Shown piece by piece: positions 21,956 to 31,900 of a DNA stretch of 64,000 bases. How positions within the stretch are numbered: position 1 is the first letter of the stretch; each line of letters starts with the position of its first letter. The stretch spans positions 2,046,001 to 2,110,000 of the forward strand of contig JAUPSS010000001.1 in assembly GCA_040285825.1 (NCBI GenBank). Reading direction: 5' to 3'. The notes under the pieces are model-generated. The model saw only the letters and a program-made list of their open reading frames with translations, was not told where the DNA came from and searched no databases. Position numbers and translations under genes: made by a program. This DNA comes from Eukaryota sp. TZLM1-RC (Eukaryota; Metamonada: BaSk clade).

Positions 21956-22525
21956 TGATCTATATTGAAGCTTTATTGCACTTTAACAAAAATTAAATAC
22001 GATGCTTCTGAGTCATTTACTAGAAGCAAATTCATTGCACCAAGATGTGAGTTTCTTAATTCTGATGAAGTGAGTGCTATGGCGATTTGGAAAAAAAATT
22101 ATTAATGCGGTATAGAAATCATCAATTTGTAACTTAAACCATTTTTTAATTCAAAATCAATCAAAAATCAATCAAAAAATTGTGTGTCAACAGAATCAAT
22201 TCCGTTATAGCTCATTTTCCTGGCATTGATTGTTTAAATGACTTTAACAATAACACAAACAGATCCATTCCTTAATTATGAATAAACGTTGGAAAATCTG
22301 CAAAAATAAAAACAATACAAATAAGTAACTGCGATCGTCTGTTTTGAAAAACTAATTGAATCTACTAAATATTAAGCTATAATCTTCAACAAGAACTAAT
22401 ATTTCTGAAACCTAAATGGTTTAGAATCAGTTGGTTGTATATACTGCTAGCAAAACATTCAATATTTAGAAAAAGATAAAATACAGTTAATTTTATTCGG
22501 GTTAGAGTTGGAGTTGGGGTGAGGG
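21956..22525. other. Intergenic between RCC1 and roadblock genes
   Basis: It is AT-rich with a short direct repeat AATCAATCAAAAA near 22155. Near 22495-22530 the roadblock 3' end reads, on the minus strand, as C-rich CCCTAA-like words. I see no gene. Confidence 0.5.
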
Positions 22526-22856
22526 TTATGGTTGGGACGAAACTTTCTGCAGCACTGCGAGAATAAACTCTCCTTCTGGAATGAGTAAGGTGGAAAGCTA
22601 GCATACCTGGGCATATGATTATTTCCAAGTCCTTATCACTCCGAACCCTGATAAAGTTGAGATTATTGGTTGGATCTAGGTCGCGGACACCTATCCTTGC
22701 TTGTGTAGCAAACTGATGAACTGTGTGTGCATAAGACGAGATTTCGGTTGAGTCAATGCCGTGGTATTCAAGAGCAACACCTTCATCATTGAGAACAAAG
22801 TATCCTACAACGCCGGGATGACTGGCGATTCGAGCAAGAGTAGCTTCGATAGACAT
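22526..22856 (-). CDS. Dynein light chain roadblock/LC7 (one 31-nt intron)
   Basis: Roadblock is a small dimeric light chain that binds dynein intermediate chains. Exons are 22607-22856 and 22526-22575, giving 99 residues. The first exon matches the family (HPGVVGYFVLNDEGV, ATQARIGVRDLDPTNNLNFIRVRS, LEIIICP). Read without splicing, the frame after CP is unrelated sequence ending in a Thr/Pro run. Removing a 31-nt GT-AG intron yields EGEFILAVLQKVSSQP, which matches the usual C-terminus (compare DYFLIVIQ in animals). Family length is about 96-100 residues, so the spliced product fits exactly. Confidence 0.92.
22576..22606 (-). other. Predicted 31-nt roadblock intron
   Basis: It is phase 1, starts GTATGC and ends CATTCCAG, with CCTTACTC as a possible branch region. 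Its removal restores the conserved last beta strand and helix of the roadblock fold. Confidence 0.85.
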
Positions 22857-23290
22857 AGCGGAAAAGTTAAAGTTTTTTCGTCAATAAAATTATTTTTTTC
22901 AAATGATATTTTTTATTAAAAAACTTATAAATCAACATCTCAACAATCCATTTCTACCAAAACAAAACAACTAAATACAACTCTCTCATAGTTTATTTAT
23001 TATATTTATTCATTCCAAATTTATTACCTTATATGCAAGAGTCATCAAAATAAGACAATTTCTCTAATTTCTTGAAACTGTCTCTCTCCGTGTGCTACAA
23101 GGATGATAAAAAAGTCTAATTTGTTCTATCAACAATTCAGTTAATATACCTTGGTGTTGACAACCTTAAGTCACCACAAATGACGTCTAAATAAATATAT
23201 TCAATTGCACAACCATAGAGAGATTAACTTAAGAAGGTGCTGTGTATACAGTTAGACAGAGCAAATTTCCCACACCAAACAATCCCTTGA
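22857..23290. other. Intergenic with a small lineage C fragment
   Basis: This space separates the divergently transcribed roadblock and WDR90-like genes. Apart from the fragment listed separately I see no gene. Confidence 0.5.
22918..22993 (-). mobile_element. Tiny lineage C 3' end fragment
   Basis: The bases from 'cttataaatcaacatct' to 'ctctctcatag' match the last ~75 bp of lineage C (compare 6028-6098). It is a very short 5'-truncated insertion or relic. Confidence 0.7.
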
Positions 23291-26200
23291 ATGCCTAAAC
23301 GTAGAGCTAAACCAGAACCCCCCAAAGTAGAGCTTTGTCCACATGTAGATTTGATCAAGGAAACTGGTGCTTTCAACCTACAAAATGTGGAAACACGTGG
23401 TGATGTTTCAGTCCTTGTCGATCCAGTCATCAGTAAAATGTCTATTAGGACACGGGGCACACACTCTGCAGATACTTCCATTAGGTTTCCCAAATCTCCA
23501 AAGACTTTTACACATTCACAACGTTTCCTGTACATACAATACTGCCCACACTCCAGTTTTCTTATCTCTATAGACACTGAATCTCATTCTGGTTCTAACT
23601 TTCGCACATGTGTTTCTTCTTCAATCCCTCGTGGTTCATCCCCTCGTGTTGCTCCTCTCTGCATAACATACCCCACCACTCTTCCTGAGTCTCCTCCTTC
23701 TTGGTGTCAACTCGCCATTGATCTCACAGCCTCTACATCTTCCAAATCCTCCATGTTTGAGTACAAGCGTCTCAAGTCAATAACAATAGGGGGTAGCATC
23801 TCTATTCGTTCAATCTTTCTCTCAGATGTCCTCTACTCTCCCCAAACTCCTCCCCCTACCGTTTCCCTCCCTCCACCACCACGTTCTCTCACATGGAAAG
23901 AGTTTTATACTGCTGAGTTTGTCCCCCGTGATTTACTCCAACATTGCCAACTTGTTTCAGATCCACGCACTGTTCGGCATTTCACCAAGTACGCAGAGAA
24001 TGGGAAGATCGTGGGTTCGATTCCCAGGGGGAGCAGTTTTAAAACAGTGAGTAAACCTAAACCAGAAGTCAAAGAAGGTCCTATCAGTAGCACGTGTGAT
24101 GACGTGGCATTAAGAATTCCTCATCTTTTTGGTCTTAATCCTATGTGCAAACCATTATTATTCCCTAGTAATTCAGCAAAACCATTATTTGTTTTATTTA
24201 GTGTTGGAAATTTCCTATTTCTCAAAGCAGATGATGCCCCCACCTCAATCAACTTTCATACCACAAGGCCTGTGCTTTCCATGCCTCTTGCTGGCCCTAG
24301 CTTGGTTGTGGCAGTTGGAGGGGTTTCTTTCATGACGTCATTAGCTCAGAAAACAGTTGACCAGTCAAGAGGAGTCGCGTTGACCAAAGAAGACCGGTTT
24401 TTGAAGTTTAAAATCGTTTCAGCTCATTTATCACGATTAAGCGGACAACATTCTTTTAGGTATTGGGATTTGAGTTTTGTAAATGATGGGTTGGTCCTGA
24501 CATCTGTCAAGGTGATCTCTTCTAATCTAGGGGCGGGTCAGGTGAAAATTTCAAAAGTTTTGGATGTCTCTATGTCGCCTTCAGGTGATCTCTGCGTAAT
24601 CTCTTTTGTGAGCTCACAATCAGCAGTGTATCTGTCGATCCTAAAATTTGACGATGAAATCCAAAATTTTGCAGTGATAACGTGCCATTCGCTTTACCCT
24701 AATGGTACTTTTAATTCTGATTTAAAATTTGCTTTAAAATTTAATTCTGTTGGGAATTGCTTTTGCGTTTTGTGTAATGAAAAAATCAAGACTTTTACAT
24801 TCAAAAATTCCCAATTACGATCATTTTCACTATCTTTCGAAGGAACCCCTATAAACCAAGTCACGTCAACAGTCAAAAACACACGTAATCAGCTCAAAAT
24901 CATTGCGACTTGCCTTGACTTTGGTTATTACGCCTCTACCGAATCCCTCTTTATCGGAACATCACAAGGTCATGTGTACGTTTCTGAGTACCCTTTTACC
25001 ACCATTTCAATTGGTTTTCTCCTCCACCAATCCCCTTTGAGTGGGCTCTCTTTCAGTAATAATCTGTGCCTCTCTGGAGGTAATGATGGTATGGTTCGTG
25101 TATGGCCAACTCGACCAGAACCATTTAGTTCCTTTTATGTGGAAGTTGCGACTTTTTCACCAGTTTTAAACTGTCAGTTCACGCCTGACGGTCGGTTTGG
25201 ATTGGTTTCATCATTTGATTCAATCAGTTTGATTGATTTATCGACAAAATCTCACTCTATAATACATTCTAGTCCAAATACTGTTACAGAACAACTTCCC
25301 ACTACCTTTAACAGTTTTATTGACTCTGTCGACAATGTAATGTCGTGCATTTCCGCTAATGAGGGTCGAGGTGAGATTGCAGTCGCCGATTTCTTTGAAA
25401 ATTTAAAAATTTTCGACCTCGATACCGGAAGCCAATTATTCGAATTCATTGTTCCAGGTTCAGTTTCTGTTTCAACATTCCATCCAAATAGATATGAGCT
25501 CTTTTGTGGGACTCACGATGGCTATTTATACCAATTTGATGTTATAAAGACGTCACCAATTGCTAGTTTGAGTGTCTGTGAAGGCAATCGTATTGTAGAT
25601 TTGTCTATTAAAAGAGGAAGGGATGCAGAATTTGTGTTTGTTTGTGATGAAAAAGGTAATGTTTATTTAATTAGACCTTTTGAAGGCGTTTTGAGGCTAC
25701 TAGAAACCTTTAAAACCTTTGATAATCCATTATTCATTTCGAACGTGTTCAAATCACGTTACACACTTGCTTGTTCTGGTGATAATTCAATTCGTCTATA
25801 CAATAATAGTGATTTTAAATCAGGCTATCAGTTAGAAATCGGACAACATGACGGTGTTGGTGTTTTTGCAAGCTCCAGTAGTTTGGTTGCTATAGTTTTT
25901 AGAATTGACTGCGAAGATTATGATTTCGTATGCTATTTGTTCAGAATACCAGCAAGTTCAACTAACTCGGATTCTCAGTATGTATTTGAAGCATTTTCGC
26001 CTATCGCCGTCCATAACATTAAATTGCCCTTTTATCCTCCAGATGAAATTTTGGTCTGCCTGACACCTTCTTGTCTAAATATCGTCGCTTTAAACCAATT
26101 ATTTGTATTTTCACTGAATACATCACAATTGGAACAGAGCCCGCTTCCGGGCAAGTCCCAATCTCCCCCACCATCACCCATCCAGCCAAGTTGTTCCCTT

Positions 26201-26359
26201 ATTTTGCCATCTTGTGCTACTCTAATGACAAGTAGTACTGCAGCTGGACATCCCATTTTGCTTATAGGAGATGAAGTGAATTGCGTCTGTGTTGTGGCGC
26301 AGAATGTGAATACCAATAGAATGGTTTCTGATTTGAAAATTTCTACCCGGGTGGATTGA
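23291..26359 (+). CDS. WDR90/POC16-like protein: CFAP20-like domain plus WD40 repeats
   Basis: The 1022-residue protein is uninterrupted. Residues ~25-205 resemble the CFAP20-like (DUF667) domain that begins WDR90/POC16: RGDVSVLVDPVISKMSIRTR, ADTSIRFPKSP, RFLYIQYCP, WCQLAIDL, YKRLKSITIGGSISIRSIFL-SDVLYSP. A low-complexity linker follows, then WD40-type blades (LSGGNDGMVRVWP, LACSGDNSIRLYN). Family knowledge: WDR90/POC16 sits on the inner centriole wall and helps hold microtubule triplets together. Human WDR90 is much longer (about 1750 residues), so this is a shorter form. It implies centrioles or basal bodies. The start at 23291 is followed by a basic stretch (MPKRRAKPEPP). Confidence 0.78.
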   Translation: MPKRRAKPEPPKVELCPHVDLIKETGAFNLQNVETRGDVSVLVDPVISKMSIRTRGTHSADTSIRFPKSPKTFTHSQRFLYIQYCPHSSFLISIDTESHSGSNFRTCVSSSIPRGSSPRVAPLCITYPTTLPESPPSWCQLAIDLTASTSSKSSMFEYKRLKSITIGGSISIRSIFLSDVLYSPQTPPPTVSLPPPPRSLTWKEFYTAEFVPRDLLQHCQLVSDPRTVRHFTKYAENGKIVGSIPRGSSFKTVSKPKPEVKEGPISSTCDDVALRIPHLFGLNPMCKPLLFPSNSAKPLFVLFSVGNFLFLKADDAPTSINFHTTRPVLSMPLAGPSLVVAVGGVSFMTSLAQKTVDQSRGVALTKEDRFLKFKIVSAHLSRLSGQHSFRYWDLSFVNDGLVLTSVKVISSNLGAGQVKISKVLDVSMSPSGDLCVISFVSSQSAVYLSILKFDDEIQNFAVITCHSLYPNGTFNSDLKFALKFNSVGNCFCVLCNEKIKTFTFKNSQLRSFSLSFEGTPINQVTSTVKNTRNQLKIIATCLDFGYYASTESLFIGTSQGHVYVSEYPFTTISIGFLLHQSPLSGLSFSNNLCLSGGNDGMVRVWPTRPEPFSSFYVEVATFSPVLNCQFTPDGRFGLVSSFDSISLIDLSTKSHSIIHSSPNTVTEQLPTTFNSFIDSVDNVMSCISANEGRGEIAVADFFENLKIFDLDTGSQLFEFIVPGSVSVSTFHPNRYELFCGTHDGYLYQFDVIKTSPIASLSVCEGNRIVDLSIKRGRDAEFVFVCDEKGNVYLIRPFEGVLRLLETFKTFDNPLFISNVFKSRYTLACSGDNSIRLYNNSDFKSGYQLEIGQHDGVGVFASSSSLVAIVFRIDCEDYDFVCYLFRIPASSTNSDSQYVFEAFSPIAVHNIKLPFYPPDEILVCLTPSCLNIVALNQLFVFSLNTSQLEQSPLPGKSQSPPPSPIQPSCSLILPSCATLMTSSTAAGHPILLIGDEVNCVCVVAQNVNTNRMVSDLKISTRVD

Positions 26360-26878
26360 TTGATTGATTGCTTGTTTTTTGTGTATATTATTGTTTTTAT
26401 TTAAGCGTAACTGTAAAAGTATATTTATTTTTATTTATTATTTTAGTTTTTTGTATAGAGAGCTGGTACAATTGTCGTCCATCACCACTTGCTTCGTTTT
26501 TGTGGTGTGGCGGGTATGTATGTGGTATTTCTTGTTTCTCAAGAATTTCTACAGCTAATCAGTATTATTATAGGTAAGTCAAATTATTGAATCTTTGAAA
26601 ATGGTGAATAGGAACTACAGAAGTATTAGTAATTTTAAAAGCACATGAAATTGCAATCAATTACCGATAAACTTAGTGTAAGTACTTACGTTGAGGACCA
26701 CTACACATATAATTGTAACCTATTGAACAGGATAATACCATTTCTTTTGTTCATTCTCATCATACATTGCAAGGAAGGGCACGGCTGACGATTCCACATG
26801 GTTCTCAACCACTTTATCTCAAAAACACATCACAAACAATTTTGAAAAACCCTTATTTATTTTGTAGAACAAAAGCTG
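26360..26878. other. Intergenic before the Fanzor pair
   Basis: It is AT-rich and has the WDR90-like 3' flank with GATT repeats. No gene is recognised. Confidence 0.5.
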
Positions 26879-27843
26879 ATGACTACACCATGTCTTCTAA
26901 TGGTGATAGCATACGTATAACTTTCAAACCCCGCCCCAAAGCAACACGAGTGAGATTGTCTGGAGAAGCCTTGGCTGATAAGAGATTTAGAGGGGAACTT
27001 GATTACTACGAAACCACTAGGAATAGAAAACATACCTTGCAAGCCAAGGTTGAACAGCCAAGACCTCGCCAGAAACCAAAAGCTACTGAGTGGCATGCAG
27101 CCGATGATGAAATGGAAATGGTGTTCTTGGCCATCGACCCCAACCACTCAAATCTATGTGGTTCCAGTATTGGAACTCGTTCAGGGCTGACCGTATCCAA
27201 TATCTTCTCGGCACCAAAGCAACGAAAAATCAATCACTCCAATTCACTGACCTACTCATCAATAGATGTTTATGACGTGCAAAAATCGAACCATTGTCTG
27301 CTTGAAATATCAACTATCGGTGACTATAAGGACTATGAAGGTAATAACGTAAGACGATCATTGCTAAAGCAGCAATTATATCTGAGTGCTCGAAAAGCAT
27401 TGAGGAGAAACACTCTTGACTTCTTTATAAGAAAACAAAAAAATTCATCTCCATTATCAACAAAGTGAAAAAATTTGCAAACGGTCGAGAAGTAAAGGTG
27501 TGGTTTGGCATTGGAGGTGGTGGTACATCACGTCAAAAAGTGAAAACTCCACGTGAGGCGTTTCTCAAGTTGTTACAATGTTCATTTGCTAATGTGAAGA
27601 TTGGAGTGAATACAAGACATTTGTCAGGTGAACTACTGCAAGATGCTACACCAAAAGATCTATCGAGAAGTTGATGGTGAAGTTAAAATTCACAACGCCT
27701 ATTTCAGTTGTCCGGAATGTAATCAAGTATGGTCTAGAGACATTTCCGCATCACTAAATCAGCTAGAAATTGCAGTTAGTGAGCACTACTATGGAACAAG
27801 ACCAGAAGCGTTCCAGAGACTGGAAAGAAACTAGCTTCAAAAC
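26879..27843 (+). pseudogene. Fanzor-like nuclease, family F1 copy b, broken
   Basis: This copy is closely similar to 3432-4397 and in the same arrangement. The first frame runs from ATG 26890 (MSSNGDSIRITFKPRPKA) through RuvC-I (FLAIDPNHSNLCGSS), TYSSIDVYDVQKSNH and TIGDYKDYEGNNVRRS to about 27445, where one base is lost against copy a. The next frame gives VKVWFGIGGGGTSRQKVKTP but is then lost near 27605, removing the DEYMTS block. A third frame holds the zinc ribbon CPECNQVW and RuvC-III WSRDISASLN. The lesions differ from those of copy a, so both decayed independently after copying. Confidence 0.78.
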
Positions 27844-28049
27844 TGCAGTTATAAAAAGAATCAAATGTGAAGAGGAAATAATTAAATCTCTTCCCAATTT
27901 TACATTCGGGCGATGATCTACGTCTAGGTTCTATCATTACCATCTACGCAATCCGAGGTGTCAGTACAAGAAATATCTAACGAATAATCAGAAAATTCTT
28001 TGAAACTGCAGCAATTCAAGGAGTACATTAACATGAAATAACTCCACGA

Positions 28050-28790
28050 TGAATTGCTCTGTCCCATTTACCAAATTTACCCCCTGTTTAGGCGCCACAC
28101 TGTACACAAATTAGTGAATAAACAAAAGAGTGAGGTTGCCTGGATTAACTGATTAAAACGTAAGTTGAAAGCTGATGCTCAAAACATTGTAATTGGCTTT
28201 GGTGATTGAGACGCTAAGACCAATCGCAAAGGTAAAACCAGCACAATTGAGGTGTTGGGCTAAGAAGAATTCTGAGGAAAACTGGTATAAAAGTATACTT
28301 GGTAGACGAGTATCGTACCAGTAAGAGATGTGCTGCTTGTGTTGAGCATCATCGTGAAGGAAATACCAAATTCGATGTAAAGTTCAAAGATCCAAATGCC
28401 TATAAGAGATTGAAACGTAAGAAGACGAGGTTAAAGAATGACTTGTGAGTGGCTGAAAAACAGGATCATGAAGTTGATGCTATTCAAAATCTAATATATT
28501 ACTTATTGAACATCCACCATAATTGAATTAATTCATAACTAATGGGACGAATATCATTGAACCAACATTTCCTCTACAAAATCTTGAAAACAAAATTCAA
28601 GGTCTTCAACACAATTGGAATCTAAAGCAACACGATGTCAAACTAGTCCCATGCAATGGACTGCTACACTGTCAACACAGTGAAAGTGGCGTCTGTTGGG
28701 AAAGTAAATTTGGGATAGGGATGTTAACAGTGCTCAGAGCATGTACAGGATTACGTATTCTCATATTCATGATAATTGTAGACCAATGGT
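28050..28790 (+). pseudogene. Second, distinct Fanzor-like relic (family F2) with a nested insertion
   Basis: The plus strand encodes, with two in-frame stops and a frame change, KLKADAQNIVIGFGD, DAKTNRKGKTSTIEVLG, GIKVYLVDEYRTSKRCAAC and KDPNAYKRLKRKKTRLK. After an inserted lineage A 3' fragment (28495-28593) it continues with VPCNGLLHCQHSESGVCWE and GMLTVLRACTG. FGD, VDEYRTSxxCxxC and GLLxC...W are typical of Fanzor/TnpB C-terminal halves. The RuvC-III 'RD' is not intact. RuvC-I was not found. It lies about 200 bp downstream of F1 copy b on the same strand. Confidence 0.6.
28495..28593 (-). mobile_element. Lineage A 3' end inserted in the F2 relic
   Basis: The bases match the 3' untranslated end of lineage A (ATTCATAACTAATGGGACGA and CCTCTACAAAATCTTG). 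TTCAAAATCT before it and TTCAAGGTCT after it may be a mutated target duplication. Confidence 0.7.
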
Positions 28791-28956
28791 ACTGCAACGA
28801 GTAGTGAGGGTGGGAAAGATTGTTTAGAGTATTGATATTAAGATTTATTAACTGGATAAAAACATGCATATTTTGAGATTCCATGATAGATTTTCCAAGA
28901 CTTCCGATCCAAATTGGGTAATTCTCTAATAACTCCAAAATCATATTGATTTCCCA

Positions 28957-31900
28957 ATGTCGTCAGAGTTTTCTGTTGGACTCGGTAGCGATAGAACAAC
29001 AGAGTCTCATCCTAGATATAGTACTTTCGGCTCCAAAGTACGTGCGTTGTTGTTAACGCTTCAAGCTCTTCAACTTGCTGGTTTCGTACTCCGCAGTGTG
29101 TCATTCCACTGGATATTCGACCCAAGTGCATTTTTAAATATCATCAATGCCGCATTTTATGATGACTTCTTCCCATCGGCTCGTACTCCTGTCTTCATCA
29201 TTGGTCTTGTCTTAGTCATGATTTGTTTGTTGTCTCATCTTCTACTAGACAAGAATTTGCTGAGCAATCCAGGTTCAGTGTCTGTGCTTCAAAAGATACT
29301 TTCATACCTATTTCAACTGCTCAGTAGCGTACTCTTCATTCCACTTGCCTCCCTGTTTCTCTCATTCGTTCCTTGTGGCAGATCTGAAGAAGTTCAAGGT
29401 CTCACGTTCTCAGAAGGTCTCACAAACTGCTCATCAAATGTGACGATGGCTTTCCAGATTCTCGCACTCCTTGGCTTTGGTCTTCTCACCTGCCTGTCCC
29501 TACTCTGGCACTGTGTTCTAGACGGTCATGAGGATCCCACTAGCAGAAAGAAACATTCACGATCGCATCACCATGCCCATTTCATCTTTGTTCTCTCCCA
29601 ATCCGTATTTCTTTTTGTTTTCTTCGTTTTGCACACCAGAATTTGGTTGTTCCGGACCGTCTTCCTTTTTTCCTCTCTCTCAACCCTTCTTTCCTTTCTC
29701 TATCTCGTTCCTTATTACCATAAGAGAACCAATGTTTTGGTACTTGGTCTACTTGGCTTATGGACCGGGTCTGCTGTTGTTTTAATCACCCGTTCCTTAC
29801 TAGAATTGTTTCTCCAAGACTCTGTTGTTGTGGAATCACTTTTGGTATCATCATCAATTGTTTATTTCGTTTTGATTTTGTTTATAGCTGCTTCTCTTTT
29901 TACTGGATACTATAGGTACAAATCAATCACTGCACATTTACGAAATTTTCATGATTATTTTGTTACCAACAACGTTATTGTCGATGATGATATTGTCGAT
30001 GGTTTTGATCTTTCGACACTTGATTTTGACCGGTTTAAAACCCCTTATTCCGCAGATATTCTCTCTAGAGGTATTTTTCCCAAACCAAATCAATCTATTT
30101 ACTGCAATTCTATCAGATTGCTCAATACGATTGCTCAATCCCACCGTCCTGAGTCTTTTTTTATTATCTTTGTCAAATCCAAGTTTGAATTGTTCATTTC
30201 CAAAGACGTTCATGAAGCCACAGTGTCACTCAACTTGCTTAAAAACTTGGATATGGATTTTCGATATGATCAAAAGTATTTGATTAATGAGCTATTGCAC
30301 CAATTGGAGGTCTTGAGACGTCAACAGTCGACAGGTCAAAATGTCGACTCTTCAAACTTTATCAGGGTCCAACGGCAACAGAAGCAGTTAACAACCCTTC
30401 ACCAAGAATGTCTTTCTGGTCTCTTTAGCTTTTGGAAATCTCTCTCAGCAGATCATGTAGACCTCAACACTCTTCCTCCTTTATTAGAAAAGGTACAACG
30501 AAAGAAAAGAGTTGCTCATTCTTTGTTTCAGCGGCTGCTTTCCACTCAAGAAGGGGAGCGCCATACCTTACTTTCTTCTTATGCCAATTTTGTCAGAGAT
30601 GTGGATTGCGATGAGGAGAGAGCAGTGTGGTTAGAGGAGCAAGTGGACATGCTGTCAAGTGATAAGTCATCCAGCATGGGTTCGTCATTTGCTAGTTCTT
30701 TCAAAGCATCTTCCACTAGGAATACCTCACAAAGATTGAAATCTTTGGCCCTTGCAAACGACAGTGCTTCAGAAAAGAAACGTAAATCTGCGATTGCCAT
30801 TTTAAGATTTTCAGTGATTATGGCTTTTTTAACGTTATTTGTTATATCAATTTTCTCCTATTTCATCACTTCCAATGTTTTAAATAGAGTTTCGGATTCA
30901 ATGGATCAGATTGTTGAGATTTCACATGCCAAGTATACTGGCAGTGACCTAGTATTGCTCTCCACCAGATCTTATTTGGATATTTCTTCTGCTGATACTG
31001 TCTTTTCATCTAGTCTTGAACAGGCAGCCCCCCAGGCACAGCATTTAAATTTCCATTTACGAAGACTTTCCCTTCCTTTTAATTACGAACCTGTGTCCCA
31101 CTGTCCAAGGGCTGGAGATCGAGAGGTTGAGCCACCTTCAGAAGAATTCCAAGCTTCTTTGTTTGATGCACAGTATCCTTTGATAATAGAAGAATCTGCT
31201 GTTCCGTCTGTCACTAGATCTGAGATTCTTTCAGCTTTTGCATTGGGGCTGAGACACTCGCTAGAATCTGCTTTGTTTGCAGAACAGATTATTAATGATG
31301 AAAATGTAAGTCATGTTGATTTGGGCAATGTACGGAGTTTGTATAGTGCTTTCGAGAATGCAATCAGGTCACAATCAAGAATTTTGATTACGGAAACTCT
31401 CGATTTTTTTGATTTTTCTTTTTCTTTAATGATTTTATTTACGGTATTGGTATGCATTATTATTATTTTCATTGCCTTGGGTCTATTTAAACGGTCGTTA
31501 ACTAAAATTTCAAATGAAAGATGCGAAATTATCAATTTGTTTTTACATATTCCTAAAGCCGAAATTTTACTGATTCTACAACATCCAAAGTTCAAAAAAA
31601 GAAAGAAAAAGGGGGTAAGTCTATCTCAAACTGAAATTTTTGATGATTCTTGTTCTGATTCTGATTACGACACCAAGCTAGGAGATCACTCAGAAAATGA
31701 TAACACTTTACAAAAATTTGCAAAAGATCACGATTTATGTGTGGAAATGGAACATTTAGATTCAGGAACTCATGAAGAAACGACTGTTGTCCCTATTCTA
31801 ATTAGACTCTTGGCTTTTTCCTTAGTCGTCATTATAACCATTATTTTGATTTTCATTTACATTTCTCTAAATGCTGCAAACCACAATGTAAATTCTGCAC

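Noticed and set aside
22495-22540. Telomere-like C-rich words (CCCTCA, CCCCAA, CTAACCC) at the roadblock 3' end
   Set aside because: Irregular, short and partly coding. It is not an array.
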